26,211 nt of DNA from Bacteroidales bacterium UBA4230. GTDB lineage: Bacteria; Bacteroidota; Bacteroidia; Bacteroidales; UBA932. Under the pieces are notes generated by a model, which did no database searches, had not been told where the DNA came from, and was given only the letters and a program-made list of their open reading frames with translations. The stretch lies in NCBI GenBank assembly GCA_002395605.1, contig DGXO01000077.1:21990-48200 (forward strand), given 5' to 3'. Shown piece after piece: positions 15,901 to 23,040 of this stretch. How positions within the stretch are numbered: position 1 is the stretch's first letter; each line of letters opens with the position of its first letter. The translations under genes and the position numbers were made by a program.

Positions 15901-15924
15901 AAGTATGATAAGTTTCCGTCTCAT
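12898..15924 (-). CDS. secreted HExxH-motif protein with beta-propeller-like repeats and probable C-terminal outer-membrane barrel
   Basis: 1008 residues from ATG 15924, with a signal peptide (MRRKLIILVALLFSAFSPLKA). Residues of about 22-330 resemble a gluzincin-type peptidase domain: H129-E130-P-R-H133, and an EGDAVTVE segment 38 residues later (E171) that could give the third zinc ligand. Residues of about 340-640 hold WD40/TolB-like repeat strands (SPDGTRVAVVEYP, SLDGKSVIRYY). The last ~330 residues are rich in alternating aromatic strands ending WSIGMIMSYDF, typical of an outer-membrane barrel with terminal Phe. I recall similar uncharacterised Bacteroidota proteins but no function. The frame extends upstream to 16269, but this is antisense to the next gene, and the -7 box fixes 15924. 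Whether it is an active protease is unknown. Confidence 0.75.
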   Translation of the reverse strand: MRRKLIILVALLFSAFSPLKAQFVLTGDDPGYLRWYSIDTPYYKIIFPEGADSLAINYGLLLEKFRPAIGLSLGFTPGEGQLRMPVVLHTHNPVSNGSVAWAPRRMDLFTVPEAYGSDPMPWDIQLAAHEPRHQAQLELDRHGFGRFFSYLVGQAWDPALFQLYLSRCLAEGDAVTVETGLTKGSRARTADFLNYYQVSLDAGQYRNWYRWRYGSYKYYTPDLYKLGYITVAGSRALYHDPLILYNALQKSYYNPFILNTLNLRKVVKERSGLKFKMAFPQILDSFNDVWKASAAERAPFTEATQVSATEDFPVNYSTPTELDGRIYLLRSGYLRTTELGEWVQGKFVPIRPFASHTSSLFSDSVNGRLYWSETLYHPRWSLDGKSVIRYYTPATGKVSDLTTEGRLYNPQPSPDGTRVAVVEYPLNGGSSVEVLSAQDGRVLRRIIAPDGIQAAELAWIGETIYVSGISEGGYGIYKISPGGSWSIELQPSIQKLVNLDSDGGNLLWVSDLDGANALYSYSPATRELLQLSSTRFGSTDFCFAEDGIYSISQTLGGQMLFKTPLDGLQARKADFSKEHVYPIEDRITAQEQSFKKVVPEEIPVSAPKRYSKFAHLMRFHSWAPVYFDYDDVSSLSMDYSYESVAPGLTGYFQNTLGTMSGMIGAAFAPDPSEPSTWRPSFHAKFKYTGLYPVIEGTFGLGESMAGLTVKAKIRDGEDVSYGLVSGSWDKLQVHGTLRAYVPLAFSKGGISYGFVPQLSYGISNSRFDNAMRGVTITEKDQNTGEILKYEWDEGHRPDYTLMQRLSVSARGYIMRPRAHSQVYPRWGAGLEAGFSMRPTMQKTFVPSAYVYAYGYLPGIWRTQGLKLTGIYQHRLSMSEEEYQIGEITANTLPGGFSSAAQGKLGILYPWQLNVSASYAIPVFTGDIALPPVLYIRNFLLLPKADFTLLPGNDNLWSAGADITAELGKFIVPFDCSLGVSISYLGGTAFDAVGQKDRWSIGMIMSYDF

Positions 15925-15928
15925 AGCA

Positions 15929-15936
15929 CAAAAATA
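15929..15936 (-). promoter_or_regulatory. -7 promoter box of the HExxH/propeller gene
   Basis: TATTTTTG on the minus strand ends 4 nt before ATG 15924, implying a leaderless mRNA. It decides the start. Confidence 0.65.
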
Positions 15937-15948
15937 GGTTATTTTACT

Positions 15949-15956
15949 TAATTTTG
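15949..15956 (+). promoter_or_regulatory. -7 promoter box of the DUF5106-type lipoprotein gene
   Basis: TAATTTTG ends 4 nt before ATG 15961. Only 36 bp separate the two divergent ATGs. Confidence 0.65.
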
Positions 15957-15960
15957 CCTT

Positions 15961-16917
15961 ATGAAAAGGATTGTTTATGGCATTTTGGCAGTAATTATGC
16001 TTGCCGGTTGCGGGAATGGCCAAGGCCGAAAAGCCCCTTCGGCCCCCTCTACGCGGGATTTCCCTAAAGTGGAAGTGCCGGCAATGATTACCGACCCTTC
16101 GGAGCGAATGGTTTGGATACTGAACCATTTCTGGGACAAATTCACGGATACCGGGCACCTCTACAACACAGATTCCACCACCGTAAACGGCGTCAAACTT
16201 GAGGATGCCGAAACCCAGATTGGAGTTTTCGCAACCCTCCTCCAGGAAGCGCCACTTGTAACCGGACAAAGCGCGGTATCAGCCTGGTACAACAAACTGG
16301 AGGCCTTCCAGCGGGCTTTCCCCGAAAGCAACATGTTACCTGAAATGGCCGCTCTTACAACGCGCTACCTCTACGACCCCAACTCTCCGGTGCGCTCCGA
16401 GGACCTTTATCTGCCCTTTGTGAAAAGCCTTGCCGAATGCCCGCTCATTGACCAGGACTTCCGCGCACGATATGCCTGGGACGCCAGGAACTGCGCCCTC
16501 AACCAGACAGGCACGGTGGCAACGGATTTCACCTTCATAGATACCGCCGGGAAGCGCCGCACGCTGCACTCCATCAAGGCCGAACTCCTCCTTCTCATAT
16601 TCGGCAACCCGGACTGCCAGGCCTGCCGTGAAATTACCGAGACCCTTGAGAGCGTGCCGGAACTGAGCTCCCTCATAGACGCCGGCCACCTGAAAGTGGT
16701 GGACATCTACATAGACGAAGACATTGAGCTCTGGAAATCAAAATCCAGCTCTTATCCCAAGAGCTGGATAAACGGATACGATCCCGATTTTGTAATACGT
16801 GGAGACAAAATCTACAACGTGCGCGCTGTGCCGTCCGTGTATCTTCTGGATGCTGAGAAGAGGGTGCTCCTAAAGGACTGCCCTACCGAAAAAATCTTTC
16901 AAGCCATTCTGAATTAA
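15961..16917 (+). CDS. thioredoxin-like lipoprotein (DUF5106-type)
   Basis: 318-residue lipoprotein: signal peptide with lipobox LAGC and acylated C17, so probably anchored in the envelope facing the periplasm. Residues of about 35-190 look like the DUF5106 helical domain that precedes thioredoxin folds in Bacteroidota. Residues of about 195-318 are a thioredoxin-like domain with the redox motif CQAC in LLLIFGNPDCQACREI and the cis-Pro region VRAVPSVYLLD. The role is inferred as a thiol-disulfide reductase or oxidant in envelope protein folding; the partner is unknown. It has its own promoter, divergent from the HExxH/propeller gene. Its last 35 bp overlap the convergent CpXC gene. Confidence 0.85.
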   Translation: MKRIVYGILAVIMLAGCGNGQGRKAPSAPSTRDFPKVEVPAMITDPSERMVWILNHFWDKFTDTGHLYNTDSTTVNGVKLEDAETQIGVFATLLQEAPLVTGQSAVSAWYNKLEAFQRAFPESNMLPEMAALTTRYLYDPNSPVRSEDLYLPFVKSLAECPLIDQDFRARYAWDARNCALNQTGTVATDFTFIDTAGKRRTLHSIKAELLLLIFGNPDCQACREITETLESVPELSSLIDAGHLKVVDIYIDEDIELWKSKSSSYPKSWINGYDPDFVIRGDKIYNVRAVPSVYLLDAEKRVLLKDCPTEKIFQAILN

Positions 16918-17497
16918 CCCTTGAAAAGCCCTCTGAAGGCTTTACGGAAGGGTTTCTGGCAATTATTCCGCGGGCGTCCTCGTATACGTTGAAGCCAACG
17001 TTCACCACCTGCATGTTGCCCTCCAGCGGGAAGGCAAACACAAGGTCGTGGTCTGCGCCCTCTATGCGCAGGAACTTGAGGGAAGCGTCTGCGGCGGCGG
17101 GATTTTTGGCCGAAAGTTCACGCCTGGTCACCCACTTCACCATTTCAATGATGGTGTCTTCAAGGCCGGCATCGGCAATATTTATCTTCTCTATGAGCTC
17201 CCCTACTTCGCGGACTACGCGGAGTGTATAGCCTTCCAGGCCCTTTACGGCAGCCTGAGCTTCGGCCGAAGGTTCTCCGGAGCCCGGAAGGAGCCACAGC
17301 ATAAGCTTGGCCGAAGGGTCGTGGTAAAGGGTTTCGGAGACGGCAACGTTGCGTCTTCCGCAATAAGGACACTCCCAGATAAACAGGGAACCGTCCTTGA
17401 CCCGGTTTTTAAGCTCCGGATCAAGGGCGGTATTGATGCTGCGGGGTACGGATACCTCCGTAGTTTTTGAGCAGTTACTGCAGCTTGCGAGCGCCAT
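16883..17497 (-). CDS. CpXC-domain zinc-ribbon protein
   Basis: 204 residues. Two Cys pairs near the N-terminus, C6-S-N-C9 and C43-P-Y-C46-G, fit the CpXC family of uncharacterised proteins, probably binding one zinc ion. No signal peptide or membrane segment, so it is cytosolic. The remainder is mixed alpha/beta with no recognised catalytic motif. ATG 17497 is the only start that keeps the first Cys pair, and it lies 23 bp inside the galK coding sequence, suggesting translational coupling. The 3' end overlaps the convergent lipoprotein gene by 35 bp. Function unknown; a link to galactose metabolism rests only on co-transcription. Confidence 0.8.
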   Translation of the reverse strand: MALASCSNCSKTTEVSVPRSINTALDPELKNRVKDGSLFIWECPYCGRRNVAVSETLYHDPSAKLMLWLLPGSGEPSAEAQAAVKGLEGYTLRVVREVGELIEKINIADAGLEDTIIEMVKWVTRRELSAKNPAAADASLKFLRIEGADHDLVFAFPLEGNMQVVNVGFNVYEDARGIIARNPSVKPSEGFSRVNSEWLERFFR

Positions 17498-18620
17498 CTG
17501 AAATAACTACGTTGTAAATCTTGGGAGCGTGGCCGAATTTAGCCGTAAACTGCTCTGTAGCAGCCTTTATGAAGGCGTCGTAGAGCTCATCCTTTACCAG
17601 GTTGATGGTGCAGCCGCCGAAGCCGCCGCCCATTACGCGGGAACCGGTGACGTCCATCTTGCGGGCAAGCTTGTTGAGGAAGTCAAGTTCTTCGCAGGAA
17701 ACCTCATAGAGCTTGCTGAGGCCGAAGTGAGTCTGGTACATCATCTCACCAACTGTCTCATAATCATCCCTTTCAAGGGCGTCGCAGACATCCAGTACCC
17801 TCTGGACCTCTCCAATGACATATTCGGCCCTGAGGAAGTCTTCCTGGGAAATCTTGTCGCGGACCTCGTCCAGCCACAGGCGCTTGGCATCTGAGAGGAA
17901 ATCTACCTCCGGGTGCAGTTTCTTGATTTCCGCGGCTGCCTTCTCGCAGGATTCGCGGCGCTTGTTGTAGGCGCTGGAAGCAAGTTCGTGCTTTACGCAG
18001 GAGTCAATGAGAACAAGTTTGTAGCCCTTGGGATGGAAGGGGAAGTACTTGTATTCTCCGGTTTTGCAATTGAGGCGGATAAGGGCGCCTTCCTTGCCGA
18101 AAATGGAAGCGAACTGGTCCATGATGCCGCACTTTACACCGCAGTAATTGTGCTCTGTGCTCTGGCCTATCTTTGCAAGTTCAAACTTCTCTATCTTGTT
18201 GTCCCAGATATCGTTAAGGGCATATGCGAAGGTGCTCTCAAGGGCTGCGGAGGAGCTGAGGCCTGCACCAAGCGGAACGTCACCGGCAAACACGGCGTTG
18301 AAGCCTTCCACCTTGCCGCCGCGCTTGAGGGTTTCACGGCACACGCCAAAGACATAGCAGGCCCATGCCTGTGCGGGCTTGTCCTCTTCCTTGAGGCCGA
18401 AACTTGACATTTCGTTGAAGTCAAGCGAAAAGACGTTCACCTTGTCCGTGCCGTTGGGCTTGATTGCGGCCATTATGCCGAAGTTGATGGCGCCGGGGAA
18501 CACATAACCGCCATTGTAGTCCGTGTGTTCGCCGATAAGGTTGATTCGGCCTGCAGATGCATAAACCGGAGCCTCTTCTCCGAAGAGTTCCTTGTACTTT
18601 TGAAGAATTCTGGATTTCAT
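17475..18620 (-). CDS. galK: galactokinase
   Basis: GHMP-family kinase that phosphorylates alpha-D-galactose to galactose-1-phosphate, the step after mutarotation by GalM. 381 residues, normal length. The galactokinase signature GRINLIGEHTDYNGG is at about residues 24-38; the GHMP ATP-binding loop PLGAGLSSSAAL at 116-127; the C-terminal GGGFGGCTINLV motif is present. No galT or galE is adjacent; galM is fused to folA 4.6 kb away. A 17-bp palindrome overlaps the promoter, suggesting repression at the transcription start. The downstream CpXC gene overlaps by 23 bp. Confidence 0.97.
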   Translation of the reverse strand: MKSRILQKYKELFGEEAPVYASAGRINLIGEHTDYNGGYVFPGAINFGIMAAIKPNGTDKVNVFSLDFNEMSSFGLKEEDKPAQAWACYVFGVCRETLKRGGKVEGFNAVFAGDVPLGAGLSSSAALESTFAYALNDIWDNKIEKFELAKIGQSTEHNYCGVKCGIMDQFASIFGKEGALIRLNCKTGEYKYFPFHPKGYKLVLIDSCVKHELASSAYNKRRESCEKAAAEIKKLHPEVDFLSDAKRLWLDEVRDKISQEDFLRAEYVIGEVQRVLDVCDALERDDYETVGEMMYQTHFGLSKLYEVSCEELDFLNKLARKMDVTGSRVMGGGFGGCTINLVKDELYDAFIKAATEQFTAKFGHAPKIYNVVISDGARKLQ

Positions 18621-18643
18621 ATTGTTATTTTAAGTTTTAGTGC

Positions 18644-18660
18644 TTGTATGAATCATACAA
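18644..18660. promoter_or_regulatory. palindromic candidate operator for galK
   Basis: TTGTATGAATCATACAA is a perfect inverted repeat with 8-bp arms and one central base. It overlaps three bases of the galK -7 box and covers the expected transcription start, the position expected of a repressor site. The regulator is not in the window. Confidence 0.55.
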
Positions 18661-18665
18661 ATATA
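18658..18665 (-). promoter_or_regulatory. -7 promoter box of galK
   Basis: TATATTTG on the minus strand ends 37 nt before ATG 18620, leaving a leader of about 30 nt, longer than for most genes here. Confidence 0.6.
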
Positions 18666-18711
18666 ATCATTTTTTCCGTCTTCTCCCACCCCACTATAAT
18701 TCTCCCCCGTT

Positions 18712-18819
18712 GGTGCAGGTCAAGTATCTAATACATAGCCATTTATAGAAACTTCTACCAGAAAATGTTCTGGTAGACAATCCCGCAAACGCCTCAATGT
18801 TAATTACTTAACTTGCACC
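18712..18819. repeat. 108-bp nested inverted-repeat structure upstream of the EEP-fold gene
   Basis: Outer 14-base arms GGTGCAGGTCAAGT (18712-18725) and ACTTAACTTGCACC (18806-18819) are complementary at 12 of 14 positions. Inside is a perfect 10-bp hairpin (18754-18777): TCTACCAGAA, loop AATG, TTCTGGTAGA. The right outer arm covers the probable -33 element (TTG at 18813) of the EEP-fold gene. It could be a regulatory site or a small mobile-element relic. The rest of the 229-bp galK/EEP spacer holds only the promoters. Confidence 0.55.
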
Positions 18820-18837
18820 GAATTCCTTGCCCTTTCT

Positions 18838-18845
18838 TACCTTCG
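18838..18845 (+). promoter_or_regulatory. probable -7 box of the EEP-fold gene (variant)
   Basis: TACCTTCG differs from TAnnTTTG at one base and ends 4 nt before ATG 18850, the same spacing as the other leaderless genes here. Confidence 0.45.
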
Positions 18846-18849
18846 CACC

Positions 18850-19794
18850 ATGAAGACATTTTTTATAGCACTATCCCTTCTGGCGGGCCAGCCAGATTCC
18901 CTGAACGTAATGTTCTGGAACCTTGAGAACTTCTTTGACTATAGGAACGACTCCACAAGCGTCTCGGATGCCGAATTCTCTTCCCGTGGCGCCCGTCACT
19001 GGACCAAGAAACGCTTCTACACAAAGTGCAACGCCATAGCCAAAGGCATCTTGTGGGCATCGGCCAAAAAAGGAGCGTTCCCGGACGCCGTGGGCGTGGC
19101 CGAAGTAGAAAACGCCTTCACACTCCGGAGGCTCCTGCAGGCAACGGCGCTTAGGAAACTTGACTACGGCGTGGTCCACTTTGAATCCCCTGACCGCCGC
19201 GGGATAGACGTAGGGCTGCTTTACAGGAAAAGCCGCCTGAGGCTTCTAAGCGCCAAACCCTGCCACATCTTTGAGGCCGATTCCACCGTAATGCTAACAA
19301 GAGACATCCTTCTTGCCACGTTCATCGGCCCGGGCGGAGACACCCTTGCCATGATGGTCAACCACCACCCATCGAAGTTTGGAGGAACCACCATCTCTGA
19401 ACCCCGGCGGGAAAGGGCCGTGGAACGTTTAAAACAACTGGCCGATTCCCTGAAAACACTTGGGATTCAGCATATTATAGCAATGGGAGATTTCAACGAC
19501 ACTCCCTCAAATCCGGTCTATCGCAAACTTGAACCCCTCCTGTGGAATAAAGCCGAAGCGTTCCACAGAAGGGGTGAAGGTACTATCAAATTCAATGGAA
19601 AATGGGAAGTGATAGATATGTTCTTTGTCTCGGAAAGCCTTTTCCAGGCCGAAATGGATATCATCTATATCCCATTTCTGCAGGCGGCAGACAAAGGCGC
19701 CAGCGGAACAAAGCCGCTCCGCACATACTCCGGCCCAAGATACCTTGGAGGAGTCTCAGACCACTGCCCTATATGGCTGAAGACTAGACGTTAA
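18850..19794 (+). CDS. secreted endonuclease/exonuclease/phosphatase-fold protein
   Basis: 314 residues. A short hydrophobic N-terminus (MKTFFIALSLLAG) suggests export, although it is brief. The EEP fold of DNase I-like and phosphodiesterase enzymes is clear: VMFWNLENFFD (N24, E26), AEVEN (E85), RRGIDVGLLY, VNHHPSKFGG, GDFNDTP (D214, N216) and the terminal SDHCPI (D304, H305) give the full metal and catalytic set. The substrate could be extracellular nucleic acid, a phosphoester or a phospholipid; sequence alone does not tell. It is convergent with ychF, with an 11-bp overlap. Confidence 0.88.
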   Translation: MKTFFIALSLLAGQPDSLNVMFWNLENFFDYRNDSTSVSDAEFSSRGARHWTKKRFYTKCNAIAKGILWASAKKGAFPDAVGVAEVENAFTLRRLLQATALRKLDYGVVHFESPDRRGIDVGLLYRKSRLRLLSAKPCHIFEADSTVMLTRDILLATFIGPGGDTLAMMVNHHPSKFGGTTISEPRRERAVERLKQLADSLKTLGIQHIIAMGDFNDTPSNPVYRKLEPLLWNKAEAFHRRGEGTIKFNGKWEVIDMFFVSESLFQAEMDIIYIPFLQAADKGASGTKPLRTYSGPRYLGGVSDHCPIWLKTRR

Positions 19795-20887
19795 AGAGGA
19801 AGTGCATTATGTCACCGTCCTGGACAACGTAGTCCTTGCCCTCGATGCCCATACGGCCGGCGGCGCGCACGGCGGCCTCTGTGCGGTACTGCACAAAGTC
19901 TTCGTACTTAATTACTTCGGCACGGATGAAACCGCGCTCAAAGTCTGTGTGAATGACTCCGGCGGCGCGGGGAGCCTTGTCTCCGGCCTTGATGGTCCAG
20001 GCGCGGCATTCGTCTGCTCCGGCGGTGAAGAAAGTCCTGAGACCCAGGAGTTTATATGCACCCTGGATAAGGCGCACCACTCCGGATTCCTCCAGGCCAA
20101 GCTCTTCAAGGAACATCTGGCGGTCTTCGTACTCCTCGATTTCGGCAATTTCGGCCTCGGTTTTGGCGGCTATCACCAGAACCTCTGCGTTCTCTGAGGC
20201 CACTGCGGCGCGTACGGCGTCTACATAGGCGTTTCCGGTTGCGGCCGAAGCTTCATCAACGTTGCACACGTACATTACGGGCTTGTTGGTGATGAGGAAG
20301 AGGTCGTGGGACATCTCAACCTCTTCTGCGTTTTCCAGCGCAACGGTGCGGCAGGAAAGGCCTTTAAGAAGAGCCTCGCGATACCTAAGAAGCAGTCCAA
20401 GAAGTTTTTTTGCCTCTTTGTCCCCGCCTGTTGTAGCCATTTTCTCCACCTTCTTGATACGGTTTTCCACCGTTTCAAGGTCCTTGATCTGGAGCTCGGT
20501 GTCTACAATCTCCTTGTCCCGGATAGGGTCTACGGAGCCGTCTACGTGCGTGATATTGCCGTCGTCGAAGCAACGCAGCACATGGAGGATGGCATCTGTT
20601 TCACGGATGTTGGCAAGGAACTGGTTGCCCAGGCCCTCTCCCTTTGAAGCGCCCTTTACAAGGCCTGCAATGTCTACAATCTCCACAGTTGCGGGGATGG
20701 TGCGCTTGGGCTGGCATATCTCCGTAAGCACCTCCAGGCGCTTGTCCGGCACGTTTGTGGAGCCTACATTGGGCTCAATTGTGCAGAACGGATAGTTGGC
20801 GCTCTGGGCCTTGGACGAGCTTACACAGTTAAAAAGAGTAGACTTGCCCACATTGGGCAAGCCTACTATTCCACATTTAAGTGACAT
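19784..20887 (-). CDS. ychF: redox/ribosome-associated P-loop ATPase YchF (Obg family)
   Basis: Cytosolic Obg-family NTPase that prefers ATP, binds the ribosome and is linked to stress responses. 367 residues, standard. Walker A GLPNVGKST at residues 9-17; switch region with DIAGLVKGASKGEGLGNQFL; the altered G4 motif NVDE (about residue 209) that gives ATP preference; a central coiled-coil-like helical region (about 130-180); a C-terminal TGS-type domain ending YVVQDGDIMHFLFNV. It is the last gene of the envelope run and starts 32 bp after ppiD; the gap is filled by a dispersed repeat, so it is probably co-transcribed. Confidence 0.97.
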   Translation of the reverse strand: MSLKCGIVGLPNVGKSTLFNCVSSSKAQSANYPFCTIEPNVGSTNVPDKRLEVLTEICQPKRTIPATVEIVDIAGLVKGASKGEGLGNQFLANIRETDAILHVLRCFDDGNITHVDGSVDPIRDKEIVDTELQIKDLETVENRIKKVEKMATTGGDKEAKKLLGLLLRYREALLKGLSCRTVALENAEEVEMSHDLFLITNKPVMYVCNVDEASAATGNAYVDAVRAAVASENAEVLVIAAKTEAEIAEIEEYEDRQMFLEELGLEESGVVRLIQGAYKLLGLRTFFTAGADECRAWTIKAGDKAPRAAGVIHTDFERGFIRAEVIKYEDFVQYRTEAAVRAAGRMGIEGKDYVVQDGDIMHFLFNV

Positions 20888-20913
20888 AGATTCTTCACTG
20901 CGTTCAGAATGAC
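20888..20913. repeat. solo copy of the 26-bp dispersed repeat
   Basis: Starts AGATTC, ends GAATGAC, directly abutting the ychF ATG. 20888-20915 matches 5764-5791 in the YfhO-family gene at 27 of 28 positions. It can fold into a short hairpin (ATTCT/AGAAT) between ppiD and ychF. Confidence 0.85.
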
Positions 20914-20919
20914 AACGGC

Positions 20920-23001
20920 CTAATAAAAACGTGCACGGTTGTCTTCTACGTCCTTCTGGGTCATGAGAGGGAGAAGCATCTGGCCGTGATAGCTCTCCAT
21001 GCGTGACTGGGCGGCCTTGGCGTCATCCTCTGTGAAGAAGGATGCGGTTTCACGGCCGTTTACCTGAAGCACATAGGTTCCCATTACGCCTGCAACAGGG
21101 CCGGTGATGACACCTTCCTTGGCCGAAGCTACAGCACCAACGAATGCAGGCTCTGTGCTAGGGGCCGAATTGGTGGAGAAGGTAACATCCGAGAGAGTGG
21201 AAACGGTGGTGCCAAGAACCTCTGCGATAGCATCGAGGGAGGTGAGGCCTGCAATCTTCTGGGCAACCTCCTGGGCGCGTTTCTCAGAGCACTTTACACG
21301 ATAGAGCTCAGAGCGGATGGGTTCTGCAACCTCTGAAACAGAAGCATAACCGTCCTTGTGAGCGTCCTTGATACCTACGACAAAGAAGTAGTTGTTGTCT
21401 ACGGTGATGATGCCGGAAGCCTTTCCGGGCTTGTTGTCAAATGCCCAGCGGGTTACTTCCTTTGCGTGGCTGATGGAACCGTAAGTATCTGTTCCTTCGT
21501 TGATTGTGAGGCTGCGGGAATAAGTGCCGGTAGAGTCGCAGGCGGCTTTGTAAGCGCTGTACTTGCCGGCGGCGCGCACTGCAAGGACGTTTGCCTTGTT
21601 GTAGACGGCTGAATAGGTTTCCTTGCTGGGAAGGGTGGCCTTCTCAAATACGGCAACCTTCTTCTTGGCAACGGGCTTTGTAGCCTTCACGGCCTCAACG
21701 ATGTGCACACCATACTGGGTGTTCACAATCATGGGCTTGCCGATAGCGGCGGTAAGGACGGGCTCGAAGCCGGGGATAACGGCGTTCTGGGTCATCCAGC
21801 CGAGGTTGCCCTGCTCTCCGTCATAGGCATTGCCTTTGTCGGCGGAATAGAGGGTGGCCATAGTGGCGAAGTTGCTATTGTTCACAAGGGGCAGAAGGCT
21901 GTCGGCCAGGTGGCGGGCATTTGCACCCTGGAACATGATGTGACGCACATACACGGAATCCGGAACATTGCCGGTTTCCATGATGCGGGCTGCGAAGAAG
22001 GTGCTGCCGCTCTGGTAAACGGGGGAAACACCACTCTTGTTGGCGGTTACAAAGGCGTCGACGTCGCGGTTTACGCTGCGGAGTTCGCCGTCCTTGTACC
22101 AGCGGTCTTCCCACTGACGGTCACTGTTGCGCTGCAGGAATGCACGCACGGACTCTGTAGAAGCGAATTCGTCGTAGAGCTTCACAAATTCCTCATTCTG
22201 GGCTGCTATATCCGAAGCCGAAGGGGTAACCTCAAACACGGCGTACTCGATTTCGCGGGAAGCCTTGCGCTTGTAGTTCTCCTTGTGGGCATTGTAGAAA
22301 GCCTTGATCTCAGAGTCTGAAACCACGATTGAGGAGTCCATGGGGAAATAGGTGTTGGGCTGCATGACAAAGCTTACGGTGGCGGCGGTGTTGCCCTCTG
22401 CCACGGCCTTGCCAAGCTCAAGGCTGTTCATGTAGGCCGATGCGGTGAACAGGGAGTTGTATTTCTCCGTGAAGCGGTTTGTGCGTACTGCGTTCTGGAT
22501 GTAGTTGCGCACAAGAAGGCCGTTGTAGTCCTCTGAGGTCTGCTCCATAAAGTCACGGACACGTGCGGGAGAGAACTCGCCGTTTTCGTCCATGAACATA
22601 CCGGAAGAAGCCACGATGGGAGAAAGGTTCTCACCAACAAACATGTCAATTTCTTCGGCCTGTCCTACGCGGATGCCAGCCTTCTGGATGGCGGGGATAA
22701 TCTGGTAGCGCTCCACAAGCTCCTGCCAGGTCATGTCGCGGACCTGCTTCTGGGCTTGCTCGCTGGAGGCGCTTTGGCCTGTGAGCATTTCACGTACCTG
22801 GGCATTCTCCTTGACTTTCTGCTCAAAGTCTGTGTAGGTGATGCGCTTGCCGTTGATCTTACCTACGTCGTACTTTGTGGAGGCCGACTGGATGGTCTGG
22901 ATAATGTCCGAGGGATTTACAAGGAAGAGTAAAAGACCGAAGGCAATGATGAGCGATGCACCAATGCCGAATTTGGTTCTGATGGTCTCTAAAGCTGCCA
23001 T
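20920..23001 (-). CDS. PpiD-like periplasmic peptidyl-prolyl isomerase/chaperone
   Basis: 693 residues. A single N-terminal membrane anchor (about 13-28, IGASLIIAFGLLLFLV) places the rest in the periplasm, where PpiD/SurA-type proteins help fold outer-membrane proteins. The SurA-N-like helical region spans roughly 35-240. A parvulin-type PPIase domain lies at about 349-438 (VYVRHIMFQGANARHLADSLL ... GNLGWMTQNAVIPGFEPVL ... TQYGVHIVEAV). A second parvulin-like stretch near 500-640 looks degenerate. It lies between lptC and ychF but has its own promoter, with a palindrome in the promoter region. Confidence 0.92.
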   Translation of the reverse strand: MAALETIRTKFGIGASLIIAFGLLLFLVNPSDIIQTIQSASTKYDVGKINGKRITYTDFEQKVKENAQVREMLTGQSASSEQAQKQVRDMTWQELVERYQIIPAIQKAGIRVGQAEEIDMFVGENLSPIVASSGMFMDENGEFSPARVRDFMEQTSEDYNGLLVRNYIQNAVRTNRFTEKYNSLFTASAYMNSLELGKAVAEGNTAATVSFVMQPNTYFPMDSSIVVSDSEIKAFYNAHKENYKRKASREIEYAVFEVTPSASDIAAQNEEFVKLYDEFASTESVRAFLQRNSDRQWEDRWYKDGELRSVNRDVDAFVTANKSGVSPVYQSGSTFFAARIMETGNVPDSVYVRHIMFQGANARHLADSLLPLVNNSNFATMATLYSADKGNAYDGEQGNLGWMTQNAVIPGFEPVLTAAIGKPMIVNTQYGVHIVEAVKATKPVAKKKVAVFEKATLPSKETYSAVYNKANVLAVRAAGKYSAYKAACDSTGTYSRSLTINEGTDTYGSISHAKEVTRWAFDNKPGKASGIITVDNNYFFVVGIKDAHKDGYASVSEVAEPIRSELYRVKCSEKRAQEVAQKIAGLTSLDAIAEVLGTTVSTLSDVTFSTNSAPSTEPAFVGAVASAKEGVITGPVAGVMGTYVLQVNGRETASFFTEDDAKAAQSRMESYHGQMLLPLMTQKDVEDNRARFY

Positions 23002-23040
23002 TTTTATGTGATTTTTTAATTATAATCAGTATAAGGGTTG

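Noticed and set aside
15925..16269. N-terminal extension of the HExxH/propeller protein
   Set aside because: The extra frame runs antisense through the lipoprotein gene and across its promoter; a clear signal peptide and -7 box fix the start at 15924.
18712..18819. Possible integron attC site (ACTTAAC resembles RYYYAAC)
   Set aside because: Only one end has a core-like heptamer; the other end does not match GTTRRRY or RYYYAAC in the right place, and no integrase or cassette is nearby.
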